A stretch of 64,000 nt of DNA, taken from Alphaproteobacteria bacterium. Its GTDB lineage: Bacteria; Pseudomonadota; Alphaproteobacteria; Rhodospirillales; Casp-alpha2. Shown here one piece after another: positions 25,203-34,881 of this stretch. The notes under the pieces are model-generated. The model was not told where the DNA came from. It did no database searches and was given only the letters and a program-made list of their open reading frames with translations. Position 1 is the first letter of the stretch; each line of letters opens with the position of its first letter. The stretch spans positions 62,001 through 126,000 of the forward strand of contig JACNJX010000085.1 of the NCBI GenBank assembly GCA_014382345.1, given 5' to 3'. Position numbers and translations under genes: made by a program.

Positions 25203-25748
25203 ATGGACTCAAAAACCCTTTGCCTCGGCGCCTTGATGCTCGGTGACGCCAGCGGCTACGAGATCAAGAAACTGTTCGAAGAAGGCCCGTTCAGCTACTT
25301 CCACCAGAGCAGCTTCGGCTCCATTTACCCGGCGCTCGGCAAGCTGATGGCGGAAGGCCTGGTCACCTGTGACGAACACGCTCAGGAGGGCCGGCCCGAC
25401 AAGAAAGTCTACAGCCTGACAGACAAGGGCCGTGCCGCCTTCCGAAAGGCGCTCTCCATTAATCCCCAGCGTGACAGGATACGGTCAGAGTCCATGTATA
25501 TGCTGTTCTTCGCGCACCTGTTGGACACCGGACATGTGCGCAAGGTCTACGACGGATATCTCGAAGGTTTCCGACAAAACATAGAATGCCTGGACGGCCT
25601 GAGTTCCGATGGGATCAGCCCGTCGCGCCAATTCGTTCGCGGTTTCGGCCGGACGTTCTATGAAGCCGCGGTCAAATATATGGAAGAAAACCGGCACATG
25701 CTGCTGCCCGAAGACGAAGCGCCAAAAGCCAAGGGAGACAAGACATGA
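25203..25748 (+). CDS. PadR-family transcriptional regulator
   Basis: A 181 aa regulator. The N-terminal winged helix-turn-helix is clear (LGALMLGDASGYEIKKLFEEG, SSFGSIYPALGKLMAEGLV, GRPDKKVYSLTDKGRAAF). The C-terminal helical domain (MYMLFFAHLLD, VYDGYLEGFRQNIECLD) is the dimerisation part of the longer PadR class. PadR proteins usually repress detoxification or efflux genes in response to small aromatic or drug-like ligands. Here it overlaps by 4 bases (ATGA) the adaptor gene of an RND pump, so the regulator and the pump are one operon and autorepression is likely. Confidence 0.9.
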   Translation: MDSKTLCLGALMLGDASGYEIKKLFEEGPFSYFHQSSFGSIYPALGKLMAEGLVTCDEHAQEGRPDKKVYSLTDKGRAAFRKALSINPQRDRIRSESMYMLFFAHLLDTGHVRKVYDGYLEGFRQNIECLDGLSSDGISPSRQFVRGFGRTFYEAAVKYMEENRHMLLPEDEAPKAKGDKT

Positions 25749-26851
25749 AACGGTCCCACCTGTCGGCACTCGCCATCGCCGGTGTTGTCTTTTTATGGCT
25801 GGCGTCCGGATTGATCGGCGGGGACCCCGCGCCTAGCCCTGAGAAAACCGCCAAACCTTCGGAGGATGCCGCATTAATTCAGGTCCGCACCCGCGACATG
25901 ACGGCGGAGAAACAGGCCAGCCAACTGATCGTGTTCGGGCGCACCGAAGCCGCCCGCACGGTCGCCCTGCGCGCGGAAACGGCGGGCCGTGTCGCCGCCA
26001 TCCCGCTCGACAAGGGGGTGGCTGCAAAAAAAGGCGAGGTGATCGTGCGCCTGACCCCGGACGATCGCCCGGCCCGCCTGAAGGAAGCCAATGCCGCTGT
26101 CGAACACGCCAAACTGGCCTATGAGGCGGCGCGCAAACTGTCGAAAAAGGCGTTCCGCTCCAAAGTCCAACTGGCCGAGAACAAGGCCCAGTTGGAAGCC
26201 GCCCGCGCCAGACGGGCGTCGATCCGCACCGAAATCAGCCAGACCGAAATCCGCGCCCCCTTCGCCGGCGTCGTCAACGACGTCACCGTCGAAGTCGGCG
26301 ATTACCTGAAAATCGGAGACGCCACCGCCACCGTTATCGAACTGGACCCGATGCTGGTAGTTGCCGAAATTGCCGAGCGTAACATCGGCCGCTTTCGCTT
26401 GGGCGGTTCGGCCTGGGCCCATGTCACCGGGCTTGGCTCATTTGACGGAACCGTCAGTTTCATTTCCCGGACGGCGACACCGTCGACTCGAACCTTCCGG
26501 GTCGAAGTGTCGGTTCTCAACCCAGACGGGCGCATCGGCGAAGGCATGACCACGGAGATGCGCCTCGATCTGGAAACGGTGCTGGCCCACCGGATATCAC
26601 CGGCGGTCCTGACCCTGTCGGATGAAGGCATCGTCGGCGTCAAGACGGTGAATGCGGACGACATGGTGGAATTTCACCCCATTCGGATCATTTCCGATGC
26701 GCCGGCCGGTATGTGGGTGGGCGGCCTGCCTGATCACATCCGGGCCGTCACCGTGGGGCAGGAATTCGTCAAGGTGGGCCAGAAAGTCCAACCCGTCCCG
26801 GAAAAGATTTCATCTGATAAGGCCTCATCTGATAAGAGGGGGGCCAACTGA
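25745..26851 (+). CDS. RND efflux periplasmic adaptor (MFP) subunit
   Basis: A 368 aa HlyD-type adaptor that links an inner-membrane RND pump to an outer-membrane channel. An N-terminal membrane segment (residues 6-24) precedes the lipoyl half (AETAGRVAAIPLDKGVAAKKGEVIVRL). The coiled-coil hairpin follows (about 95-160, KEANAAVEHAKLAYEAARK onwards), then the second lipoyl half (SQTEIRAPFAGVVNDVTVEVGDYL) and the beta-barrel. The tail near 26806-26835 has an in-frame tandem repeat encoding SSDK twice. The gene is coupled to padR upstream and to the permease downstream by overlap. Confidence 0.9.
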   Translation: MKRSHLSALAIAGVVFLWLASGLIGGDPAPSPEKTAKPSEDAALIQVRTRDMTAEKQASQLIVFGRTEAARTVALRAETAGRVAAIPLDKGVAAKKGEVIVRLTPDDRPARLKEANAAVEHAKLAYEAARKLSKKAFRSKVQLAENKAQLEAARARRASIRTEISQTEIRAPFAGVVNDVTVEVGDYLKIGDATATVIELDPMLVVAEIAERNIGRFRLGGSAWAHVTGLGSFDGTVSFISRTATPSTRTFRVEVSVLNPDGRIGEGMTTEMRLDLETVLAHRISPAVLTLSDEGIVGVKTVNADDMVEFHPIRIISDAPAGMWVGGLPDHIRAVTVGQEFVKVGQKVQPVPEKISSDKASSDKRGAN

Positions 26852-29800
26852 TGCTGGCCCTGATCGATACCGCCTTCGCTTATGCCCGCACGACGCTGTC
26901 CACGCTGGTGCTGATCCTGCTCACGGGGACAGTCGCTTACGTCAACATCCCCAAGGAAGCCGAGCCGGACGTCAACATCCCCATCCTCTATGTCAAGATG
27001 AGCCACGAAGGAATCTCGCCGGAAGACGCCGAGCGCCTTCTGATCCGGCCCATGGAGCAGGAATTGCGCGCCATTGAAGGGGTCAAGGAAATGCGCTCCA
27101 TCGGGTTCGAGGGCGGCGCCAACGTGACACTGGAATTCGAAGCCGGGTTCGATGTCGACAAGGCGATGAGCGATGTCCGCGAAAAGGTCGACCTGGCGCA
27201 GCCGGAACTGCCCGAAGACACGGACGAGCCGACCGTCCACGAAGTCAATATCAGCCTGTTCCCCGTGCTCGTTGTCACCCTTTCGGGCGCGGTTCCGGAA
27301 CGCACCCTGATACATCTGGCCCGCGAACTCCAGGACACCGTCGAAGGACTATCGAGCGTATTGAAGGTTGAAATCGCCGGCGACAGGGAAGAACTGGTCG
27401 AAGTCCTGATCGACCCGGCCAAGGTGGAAAGCTATGGCCTGTCCCCATTGGAAGCCATTGCGGCGTTCAAGAATTCCAACCTGCTGGTCGCCGCCGGCGC
27501 CCAGGACACGGGGCGCGGGCGGTTTTCGCTGAAAGTCCCGGGGCTGTTCGAGAACACTCGCGATGTCCTGATGCTGCCGATCATGACGGAAGGCGATTCC
27601 GTCGTCCGCATGGCCGATATCGCGGACGTGCGGCGCACCTTCAAGGACCCGGAAACTTTCGCCCGGGTCGACGGCCGGAACGCGCTGGCGCTGGAAGTCT
27701 CCAAACGTAGCGGCGAAAACATTATCGAAACCATCGAAACCGTGCGGCGTATCGTCGAAGACGAACGCCAGGCTTGGCCGGATGGGCTTCGCCAGGCAGT
27801 TCAGGTAAACTTTTCCCAGGACAAGTCCAAGCAAATCCGCACCATGCTCAACGACCTTCAAAACAACGTCATCGCCGCGGTACTGCTGGTCATGATCGTG
27901 GTCATCTGGGCCTTGGGTATCCGCACCGCCGGTCTGGTCGGAATCGCCATTCCGGGTTCGTTTCTGGCCGGGATCCTGGTGCTGGCGTCGATCGGCCTGA
28001 CCATTAACATCGTCGTTCTGTTCTCTTTGATTCTAGCCGTCGGAATGCTGGTGGATGGGGCCATCGTGGTCACCGAATTCGCCGACCGTAAAATGACCGA
28101 GGGCGAACCCCGCAACCGGGCCTATAGCCTGGCCGCCAAGCGTATGGCGTGGCCCATCATCGCGTCCACCGCGACGACGCTGGCCGCCTTCGCGCCGCTG
28201 GTATTCTGGCCGGGTGTCGTTGGCGAATTCATGAAGTTCCTGCCCCTGACCCTTCTGGCCACGCTCACGGCATCGCTGTTGATGGCATTGGTGTTCGTGC
28301 CGACGCTGGGCGCCTTTATCGGCAAGCCGGGTGCCGCCGACCCGGAAACCATGAAGGTCCTGGCCGCAGGGGAAACCCTGGACCACCTGCAACACGTACC
28401 CGGCCTGACCGGCGTCTACGTTCGGGCTTTGGAAACGGCCCTGAAGCATCCGGCTAAGATCATGGCCGGCGCCGTTGCGGTGCTGATCGCCGTGCAAACA
28501 AGCTATGCCATGTTCGGCAAGGGAATAGAATTCTTCCCCGCAGTGGAACCGGACTTCGCCAAGTTGCAGGTGCGCGCGCGCGGCAATCTCTCGGTTCAGG
28601 AAAAAAGTTCCCTGATGGCCGAGGTGGAACGCCATATCCTGGCGCTGAATACCGAGCGCGGTGAGTTCACGACCGTTTACACCCGCACCGGCATCGAACA
28701 GAACAGCCAGGAAGCCGAAGATATCATCGGCACCGTGACGCTCGAATTTACCGACTGGGACAAGCGCCGCAAGGCCGCCGTCATCCTGGCCGACGCGCAA
28801 GCACGGGTCAGCGGGCTGGCCGGGATCATCGTCAATCCGCGCGAGCAGGAACGCGGGCCGCCTGTCGGCAAGCCGGTGCAGATTCTGTTGTCGTCGCGCT
28901 TCCCGGAGCTCTTGATTCCGGCGACGGAGACAGTCCGCCGCCAATTCGACGGCATGGCGGGCCTGACCAATATCGAAGACAGCCGCCCACTGCCCGGCAT
29001 CGACTGGCAGATCATCGTTGACCGCGCGCAGGCGGCGAAATTCAACGCCAACGTGGACGTCGTCGGGCGCGCCGTTCAACTGGCGTCTACCGGCATCAAG
29101 CTGGGCGAATACCGGCCCGATGACAGCGACGAGGAAATCGATATCCGGGTTCGCTATCCCATGGCGTACCGCACCATCGACCAGCTCGACCACATCCGCG
29201 TCGTGACGCCTTCGGGCGCCGTGCCGATCAGCAACTTCGTCCGCCGCTCCGCCCAGCCCCGCGTCGGCACGCTGAACCGGACAAACGGCAACCGGACCAT
29301 GAGCATCAAGGCCGATCTGGCGCCGGATGTGCTGGCCGACGAAAAAGTTAAGGAATTGCAGGCCTGGCTGGAAACCGCCGCGCTGGACCCCCGCGTGAAG
29401 GTCGTCTTCAAGGGCGAGGACGAGGAGCAATCCAAGGCCAAGGCCTTTCTTGTCAAAGCCTTCGGCGTCGCGCTGTTCATCATGGCGATCATCCTGGTGA
29501 CCCAGTTCAACAGCTTCTATTCGGCGTTTTTGATTTTGTCCGCCGTGATCATGTCGACCATCGGCGTCTTTATCGGCCTGTTGGTCACCGGCCAACCGTT
29601 CGGCATCATCATGGGCGGCATCGGCGTGATCGCGCTGGCCGGCATCGTCGTCAACAACAACATCGTCCTCATCGACACCTTCGACCGCTTGAAGGAAACC
29701 ACGGAAACCCCACGCGAGGCCATCCTGCGCACCGGCGCACAACGCCTGCGCCCGGTGCTGCTGACGTCGGTGACGACGATCTTAGGGCTTTTGCCGATGA

Positions 29801-30012
29801 CGCTCGGCGTCAACATCGACTTTTTGACCCGGGACATCACCATCGGCGCACCGGCCATGCAGTGGTGGTCGCAGCTCTCAACCGCCATCGTCTTCGGCCT
29901 CGGCTTCGCCACCATCCTGACCCTGGTGGTGACGCCGTCGGCGCTGATGATAAAGGTCAACGTGCACGACTGGCTGGCGCGGCGGAGCAAACTTAAAATA
30001 GCGGACGCCTAG
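26851..30012 (+). CDS. RND efflux permease (AcrB-type)
   Basis: A 1053 aa proton-driven resistance-nodulation-division permease with two repeats of six helices and large periplasmic loops. The porter start is FAYARTTLSTLVLILLTGTVAYVNIPKEAEPDVNIP. Helix 4 carries LVDGAIVVTEFADRK, with one Asp (D402) where AcrB has an Asp pair (here the second is Gly403). Helix 10 has GIVVNNNIVLIDTF. It follows the adaptor with a 1-base overlap (TGATG). No outer-membrane factor is adjacent, so it probably uses a TolC-like channel encoded elsewhere. The 3' end overlaps the opposing gene by 4 bases. Substrates unknown. Confidence 0.92.
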   Translation: MLALIDTAFAYARTTLSTLVLILLTGTVAYVNIPKEAEPDVNIPILYVKMSHEGISPEDAERLLIRPMEQELRAIEGVKEMRSIGFEGGANVTLEFEAGFDVDKAMSDVREKVDLAQPELPEDTDEPTVHEVNISLFPVLVVTLSGAVPERTLIHLARELQDTVEGLSSVLKVEIAGDREELVEVLIDPAKVESYGLSPLEAIAAFKNSNLLVAAGAQDTGRGRFSLKVPGLFENTRDVLMLPIMTEGDSVVRMADIADVRRTFKDPETFARVDGRNALALEVSKRSGENIIETIETVRRIVEDERQAWPDGLRQAVQVNFSQDKSKQIRTMLNDLQNNVIAAVLLVMIVVIWALGIRTAGLVGIAIPGSFLAGILVLASIGLTINIVVLFSLILAVGMLVDGAIVVTEFADRKMTEGEPRNRAYSLAAKRMAWPIIASTATTLAAFAPLVFWPGVVGEFMKFLPLTLLATLTASLLMALVFVPTLGAFIGKPGAADPETMKVLAAGETLDHLQHVPGLTGVYVRALETALKHPAKIMAGAVAVLIAVQTSYAMFGKGIEFFPAVEPDFAKLQVRARGNLSVQEKSSLMAEVERHILALNTERGEFTTVYTRTGIEQNSQEAEDIIGTVTLEFTDWDKRRKAAVILADAQARVSGLAGIIVNPREQERGPPVGKPVQILLSSRFPELLIPATETVRRQFDGMAGLTNIEDSRPLPGIDWQIIVDRAQAAKFNANVDVVGRAVQLASTGIKLGEYRPDDSDEEIDIRVRYPMAYRTIDQLDHIRVVTPSGAVPISNFVRRSAQPRVGTLNRTNGNRTMSIKADLAPDVLADEKVKELQAWLETAALDPRVKVVFKGEDEEQSKAKAFLVKAFGVALFIMAIILVTQFNSFYSAFLILSAVIMSTIGVFIGLLVTGQPFGIIMGGIGVIALAGIVVNNNIVLIDTFDRLKETTETPREAILRTGAQRLRPVLLTSVTTILGLLPMTLGVNIDFLTRDITIGAPAMQWWSQLSTAIVFGLGFATILTLVVTPSALMIKVNVHDWLARRSKLKIADA

Positions 30013-30965
30013 AGCCAGTCTTCGATAAAGTCCTCGATGATGCGGTCCAGGCTTTCGTCTCCGGGCATGCCGAGCGTCTTGGCGCGGGTGTCTTCCATGA
30101 CCTGCGGCCACGACGAGACGATGGCCTTAACGGTTTCATCGTGCCGGGGCGTGATGGGGCCGAGGGTTATCCCCTTCGCCGCCGCGACGCGCTCCAGCGC
30201 CTCCATCATCTGCGTGACTGAATAGGAATTGTTGGGCAGGCCGACGACCCGGTCGGGGCCGATCTCCGCACCGTCCGCCTCCATCAACCCGACCAGCCCG
30301 GCGATGGCATTGCGCGCGCCGATCACCATCATGCGTGTGTCTTTATCCACCGGCAGGACGTGTTCCAAGCCCTGCAAGGGTTCGCGGAAAATTCCGGACG
30401 CGAAACCGGACGCCGCCGCGTTGGGTTGGCCGGGGCGGATGATTACCGTCGGTAAGCGTGCCACCCGGCCGTCGATATAGCCCTTGCGGGTATAGTCGTT
30501 GATCATCAACTCGCCCACGGCCTTGGTCATGCCGTAGGTGGTCTGCGGCGTAACACGGGTCATGTCGGTGACGGTGTCCGGCATCCCTTCCCCGCCGAAC
30601 ACAGCGAGGCTGGAGGCGAAAACGAGGCGCGGCGTGGCTTCCCGCGCCCTGAGAGCATCAAGAACGTGCCGCCCGCCGTCCAGATTGACCCGGATCGCGA
30701 GATCGAAGTCCTTTTCGCCGCCGGCGCTGACGACGGAGGCGAGATGAAAAACCCGGATATCGTCGCGGTCGATCAGCCCGAACACCTGATCGCGGTCGGA
30801 AATGTCACCGGCGACGGCCGTCGCCTTGCCGCCCAAGTCTTCGGGCAGAGTGTCGGGCACAACGGCGTCGAACAGGACGATGGACCCCACGTCCGCGCGT
30901 CCGGCCAGCACCTTGGCGATGCCAAGTCCCAAAAACCCGCAGCCGCCGGTAATGACGATTTTCAT
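30009..30965 (-). CDS. NAD-dependent epimerase/dehydratase-fold protein, D-erythronate dehydrogenase-like
   Basis: A 318 aa extended short-chain dehydrogenase. The nucleotide loop is TGGCGFLGLGIAK. The catalytic YxxxK is YGMTK, with the Ser/Thr in FASSLAVFGG. The stretch LPTVIIRPGQPNAAASGFASGIFREPLQGLE is that of the DenD group, which oxidises D-erythronate and similar C4 sugar acids in NAD-dependent catabolism. No other den-pathway gene (otnK, otnI or aldolase) is nearby, so the specific substrate is inferred. It is the last gene of a run of minus-strand metabolic genes. Confidence 0.8.
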   Translation of the reverse strand: MKIVITGGCGFLGLGIAKVLAGRADVGSIVLFDAVVPDTLPEDLGGKATAVAGDISDRDQVFGLIDRDDIRVFHLASVVSAGGEKDFDLAIRVNLDGGRHVLDALRAREATPRLVFASSLAVFGGEGMPDTVTDMTRVTPQTTYGMTKAVGELMINDYTRKGYIDGRVARLPTVIIRPGQPNAAASGFASGIFREPLQGLEHVLPVDKDTRMMVIGARNAIAGLVGLMEADGAEIGPDRVVGLPNNSYSVTQMMEALERVAAAKGITLGPITPRHDETVKAIVSSWPQVMEDTRAKTLGMPGDESLDRIIEDFIEDWL

Positions 30966-31004
30966 CGCTGATTGTCTATCACGGCGGCTGCGGTATTCAG
31001 GTGT

Positions 31005-31817
31005 TTATTTGAAGGTCCGGGTTTCGCCCAGCTTCATCACGACGACGTTGGTCGGAAAGTTTCCAAGCGCCGCCTTGAATTCCGCCGGCGTGCCCTTCAA
31101 CAATCCGAAGGTTCCGTAATGGAAGGGCACCACGGTTTTCGTCTTCAGCAGGTTTTTCACCGCATAGGCCGCGTGCGTCGGGTCCATGGTGAACCAGCCG
31201 CCGATGGGCAGGAAGGCGACGTCGGGCTTGTAGTATTCGGCGATGAATTTCATGTCGGCGAACACGCCCGTATCCCCCGCGTGATAGATGGTATAGCCGT
31301 CTTCCAGCTTGATGATGTAGCCCGCCGGTTCGCCGCCGGGGTGCATGCTCTGTTTCTTTTTGTCATCGGTGTAGACCACTTCGGACGAATGTTCGGCGCG
31401 CACCATGGTGATGGTGATGCCGTCGCCGATGGGTTTGACCGGACCCGACTTGTTGATCCGGACCAGTTGCTTCATGCCGATCCAGCCGAGCGTCGCGAAG
31501 GTGCGCCCCATGTCCGCATTGAGGACAATTTTGGCGTTGTTCATCTTGGCAATCTCGACGGAGTCGCCGACATGGTCGCCATGGCCGTGGGTGATCATCA
31601 CCAGGTCGACCTTGCCGAGCTTCTTGAGGTCTTTCAGCTCCTTCGGCGTTTTCGGGTTTTTGGTGATGAACGGATCGACAATGATCACCTTGCCACCCGG
31701 CGTGGTAATCTTCAGCGCCGATTGGCCGAACCACTGGATTTCTGCCGCTTCGGCGGCATGTACGGCGAAGGCCAAGGCCAAGGCCGCGACGGCGCACGTA
31801 ATTTTTCTGATCGTCAT
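31005..31817 (-). CDS. secreted metallo-beta-lactamase-fold metal-dependent hydrolase (UPF0173-like)
   Basis: A 270 aa protein with a cleavable signal peptide (hydrophobic residues 6-20, then HAAEAA) followed by a full metallo-beta-lactamase domain like UPF0173/UlaG relatives. The zinc motif HGHGDH is at residues 77-82. Other likely ligands are in RAEHSS, YHAGDTG and PFHYGTFG. Most family members are cytoplasmic, so export to the periplasm is notable. It stands alone, with about 85 bases upstream to the GST gene. Substrate unknown. Confidence 0.85.
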   Translation of the reverse strand: MTIRKITCAVAALALAFAVHAAEAAEIQWFGQSALKITTPGGKVIIVDPFITKNPKTPKELKDLKKLGKVDLVMITHGHGDHVGDSVEIAKMNNAKIVLNADMGRTFATLGWIGMKQLVRINKSGPVKPIGDGITITMVRAEHSSEVVYTDDKKKQSMHPGGEPAGYIIKLEDGYTIYHAGDTGVFADMKFIAEYYKPDVAFLPIGGWFTMDPTHAAYAVKNLLKTKTVVPFHYGTFGLLKGTPAEFKAALGNFPTNVVVMKLGETRTFK

Positions 31818-31902
31818 GATTGTTATCTCCCTGTTTGAGTGTGTTTCTTATTTTTGTGTAAAAAAATGTATACGAAGTTTTTGTTCCCCGCCAGATGGTT
31901 GC

Positions 31903-32532
31903 TTATTCGGCCGCCAGTTTTACGCCCTCATCGGCCATCACCTTTTTGACGGCGGGAACCTCCACCATGCGTTGGGCAAAGCGCCACAGGTTGGCATAGT
32001 CGCTGCTCGGCGGGGTAACGCGCAGACCCCAGCGGATATGCACCAGAGCCAGCGGATCGGCCAGCGTCATGCCGTCGCCAATCAGCCAGTCGCGTCCTTC
32101 CAGCCAGCCATTGAGACGCTCGAGGCACACGGCGAAGCGCTTGCGTGCCGATTCCCTGAGCTCTTCCTGCTCCGCTTCGCCCTCAAGCCAGCGGAACGGG
32201 CGTAGCCACAAACTGAACGCCGGGTGTTCCTGAGACGCCATGAACATCAGCAGCATCATCATGCGGGCGCGTTCCCACGACCCCGGCGGTGGCGAGACGC
32301 GGCCTTGACCGTACCTTTCGTCGATATGCAAAAGCATGGCGACGCTTTCCGTAATCAGCCCTTCCTCGGTTTCCAGGCTGGGGGCCTGGCCCATGGGGTT
32401 GACCGCCAGATGTTCCGGGCTGGTCAGCAGATCGCGGTCGACCATGGCCATTTCGTAATCGACGCCCAGATGTTCGAGGATGATATGCACCGCCATCGGG
32501 CACGCGCCGGGCAGGCCGTAAAGTTTCAGCAT
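31903..32532 (-). CDS. glutathione S-transferase family protein
   Basis: A 209 aa protein with an N-terminal thioredoxin-like domain (MLKLYGLPGACPMAVHIILEHLGVDYE; the cis-Pro/Glu-Ser element is TEEGLITESVAMLLHID) and a C-terminal all-helical domain (GWLEGRDWLIGDGMTLADPLALV), which is the GST pattern. The Cys of GACPM is in the position of the catalytic Cys in beta-class bacterial GSTs. The start directly follows the mtnA stop codon (TAA then ATG), so it is co-translated with mtnA. Confidence 0.87.
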   Translation of the reverse strand: MLKLYGLPGACPMAVHIILEHLGVDYEMAMVDRDLLTSPEHLAVNPMGQAPSLETEEGLITESVAMLLHIDERYGQGRVSPPPGSWERARMMMLLMFMASQEHPAFSLWLRPFRWLEGEAEQEELRESARKRFAVCLERLNGWLEGRDWLIGDGMTLADPLALVHIRWGLRVTPPSSDYANLWRFAQRMVEVPAVKKVMADEGVKLAAE

Positions 32533-33627
32533 TTATGCGTTCTCCGGGTAAAGCGCCGCAAGCCCCGCTTTGGAGGCCTCCGAGACGCCGCGTTCGGTGA
32601 TCAGGCCCGTCACCAGCCGGGCCGGCGTGACGTCGAAGGCGTAATTGGCCGCCGGGCTGCCGGGGGGCGAAATGGTAACGGTCTCGATGGTTCCGCTATC
32701 AGTGACCCCGGTGAGTTTGGTGACTTCGCCGGCGTCGCGCTGCTCAATGGGCACGTCCCGGACGCCATCGTCGATGGTCCAGTCGATGGTCGGGCCGGGC
32801 AGACCGACGTAAAACGGCACATTGTTGTCTTTCGCCGCCAGCGCCTTGAGATACGTTCCGATCTTGTTACACACGTCGCCCGCCGCCGTGGTGCGGTCAG
32901 TCCCCGTAATGCAGACATCGACCTGGCCATGCTGCATCAGGTGGCCGCCGACGTTGTCAACAATCAGGGTATGGGGCACGCCGTGCTGGCCTAGTTCCCA
33001 GCAGGTCAGGCTGGCGCCCTGATTGCGGGGCCGCGTTTCATCGACCCACACATGCACCGGAATGCCCGCGTCATGGGCCTTGTAAACGGGAGCCAGCGCC
33101 GTGCCCCAATCCACCGTCGCCAGCCAGCCAGCGTTGCAGTGGGTCAGCACATTGATCCGGTCGGGCTTGCCTTTTGCTTCCCAAATCTTCTCGATCACGC
33201 CGCGCCCGTGTTCGCCCAGGGACGAGCACATGTCGACGTCTTCATCGCAAATTTCCGCCGCCCGCGCGTAGGCCGCGGCGACACGGTTAGCCTCCGCCAG
33301 GGGCGCGAGCAAGGCTTTCAGGTCATCCAGCGCCCAGCGCAGGTTGACCGCCGTCGGGCGGGTCGCATACAGCACCTTATAGGCGTTCTCCAGCCCGGCA
33401 TCGGAGGTATCGCCCCGCATCGCCAGCGCCATGCCGTAGGCCGCCGTCGCCCCGATCAGCGGCGCGCCGCGCACCAGCATGTCGCGAATAGCCGTGGCCG
33501 CGTCGTCCAGCGTCGTCATGCCGGCGACGACAAACTCAAACGGCAGCTTCGTCTGGTCGATGATCTCGACCGTCGCGCCGTCTTCACCAAGCCAGATGGT
33601 GCGAGTCGGTTTGCCGTCAACCAGCAC
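32533..33627 (-). CDS. mtnA: S-methyl-5-thioribose-1-phosphate isomerase
   Basis: A 364 aa enzyme converting 5-methylthioribose-1-phosphate to 5-methylthioribulose-1-phosphate in methionine salvage. The family marks are [41 protein letters not shown] with the catalytic Cys, [15 protein letters not shown], and VDICITGTDR-type [23 protein letters not shown] with the catalytic Asp. The start is a GTG at 33627, two bases after the DUF1330 gene's TGA, consistent with coupling. The upstream partner mtnP lies in the same cluster. Confidence 0.94.
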   Translation of the reverse strand: MLVDGKPTRTIWLGEDGATVEIIDQTKLPFEFVVAGMTTLDDAATAIRDMLVRGAPLIGATAAYGMALAMRGDTSDAGLENAYKVLYATRPTAVNLRWALDDLKALLAPLAEANRVAAAYARAAEICDEDVDMCSSLGEHGRGVIEKIWEAKGKPDRINVLTHCNAGWLATVDWGTALAPVYKAHDAGIPVHVWVDETRPRNQGASLTCWELGQHGVPHTLIVDNVGGHLMQHGQVDVCITGTDRTTAAGDVCNKIGTYLKALAAKDNNVPFYVGLPGPTIDWTIDDGVRDVPIEQRDAGEVTKLTGVTDSGTIETVTISPPGSPAANYAFDVTPARLVTGLITERGVSEASKAGLAALYPENA

Positions 33628-33629
33628 GG

Positions 33630-33935
33630 TCAGTCCGCGCCTTCGACGGCGAACAGGTCGCGCACCGCGCTGTCGCCCAGCAGGTCATGGGCAGCCTGAT
33701 AGCCGTCGGAGCTATAACACGCTTCCGCCGCGTCCATGCTTGGGAATTCGATGACGACGATGCGTTTTTTCTCATTGCCCTCAAACGTCTTGGACGCGCC
33801 GCCGCGGGCAAGAATTTTGCCGCCGTGCTCGGCCAGCACCGGCCCCGCGGCCTCGGCATAGGCCTTTAGCTTGTCGGTGTCGTTGATGGCGTCATAGGCG
33901 CCGATCCAGTATGCCTTATGTGTATCTCTGGGCAT
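33630..33935 (-). CDS. DUF1330 domain-containing protein
   Basis: A 101 aa protein of the DUF1330 family, a small ferredoxin-like alpha/beta-barrel fold. Typical elements are [38 protein letters not shown] and [23 protein letters not shown]. The start at 33935 ([10 protein letters not shown]) is supported by a GGGAG site about 5 bases upstream. It sits between mtnP and mtnA in the methionine salvage group, as is often seen in alphaproteobacteria. No enzymatic function is known. Confidence 0.87.
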   Translation of the reverse strand: MPRDTHKAYWIGAYDAINDTDKLKAYAEAAGPVLAEHGGKILARGGASKTFEGNEKKRIVVIEFPSMDAAEACYSSDGYQAAHDLLGDSAVRDLFAVEGAD

Positions 33936-33957
33936 TTTTCTCTCCCTTGAATGACGA

Positions 33958-34881
33958 TTAATCGCCCAAAACCCGCCCGGCGACGGCGGATAGCTTTTCC
34001 ACCATCTTGGGGTCGCGGGCGTCGGGTTGGGTGATGATGGCGTTGTCGAGCGCGGTTTGGCAGCCGGCATGACAGGTTTCGGTGCGGCCCGACAGCCTCG
34101 GCGCGGCATCCTTGACCAGGGCGCGGGCCTTTTCCGCGTTTCCCAGCAGCACGCCGATGATGGCGTCGACAGTGACGTGATCGTGGTCCGGGTGCCAACA
34201 GTCGAAATCGGTGACCATGGCGACGGTGGCGTAACACATCTCGGCCTCGCGGGCGAGTTTGGCTTCGGGCATGTTGGTCATGCCGATGACGTCGCAGTTC
34301 CAGCTTCGATACAGTTCGGATTCCGCCAACGTCGAGAACTGCGGCCCTTCCATGGCGAGGTAAGTGCCGCCCCGCTGATAGGGGATATCCAGGGTTTTTA
34401 TGGAGTCTTCGATGGCATCGCCGAGGCGTGAACACGCCGGATGGCCCAGCCCGACATGGGCCACCAGCCCGGTGCCGAAAAAGCTTTTCTCCCGCGCAAA
34501 AGTGCGGTCGATGAATTGGTCGGCGATGACAAAGGTGCCGGGCGGCAATTCTTCTTTGAACGAGCCGCAGGCGGACACCGAAAGGATCTCGGTCACGCCG
34601 GCGCGCTTGAGGGCGTCAATATTGGCGCGGAAATTCAGCTCCGACGGCGGAATCTTGTGGCCGCGCCCGTGCCGGGGCAGGAATACCATTTTTTGCGCCC
34701 CATGATCCGTTGAAAGCTCACCCATCAGCAATTCGTCCGACGGTTCGCCGAAGGAAGACGTAACCTTTTCCCAGCGGGTGTTTTCCAGCCCGTCGATGTC
34801 GTAGACGCCGCTGCCGCCGATGACGCCGATGACGGGAGGTGTGCCGGGGATGGTTTCCGGTTCGTTTTCCGGGGCCGCCAT
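33958..34881 (-). CDS. mtnP: S-methyl-5'-thioadenosine phosphorylase
   Basis: A 307 aa purine nucleoside phosphorylase-family enzyme that splits methylthioadenosine to adenine and methylthioribose-1-phosphate. Signatures include IGVIGGSGVYDIDGL, FLPRHGRGHKIPPSELNFRANIDALKRAGVTEILSVSACGSFKEE, the substrate loop YLAMEGPQFSTLAES and VIGMTNMPEAKLAREAEMCY. The first ATG (34881) shares a base with the TGA of the dienelactone hydrolase gene. It provides the substrate (after phosphorolysis) for mtnA, downstream. Confidence 0.94.
   Translation of the reverse strand: MAAPENEPETIPGTPPVIGVIGGSGVYDIDGLENTRWEKVTSSFGEPSDELLMGELSTDHGAQKMVFLPRHGRGHKIPPSELNFRANIDALKRAGVTEILSVSACGSFKEELPPGTFVIADQFIDRTFAREKSFFGTGLVAHVGLGHPACSRLGDAIEDSIKTLDIPYQRGGTYLAMEGPQFSTLAESELYRSWNCDVIGMTNMPEAKLAREAEMCYATVAMVTDFDCWHPDHDHVTVDAIIGVLLGNAEKARALVKDAAPRLSGRTETCHAGCQTALDNAIITQPDARDPKMVEKLSAVAGRVLGD

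Noticed and set aside
26806-26835. Tandem 12-base repeat at the end of the adaptor gene
   Set aside because: It is an in-frame duplication encoding SSDK twice, likely neutral, and not a regulatory or mobile feature.
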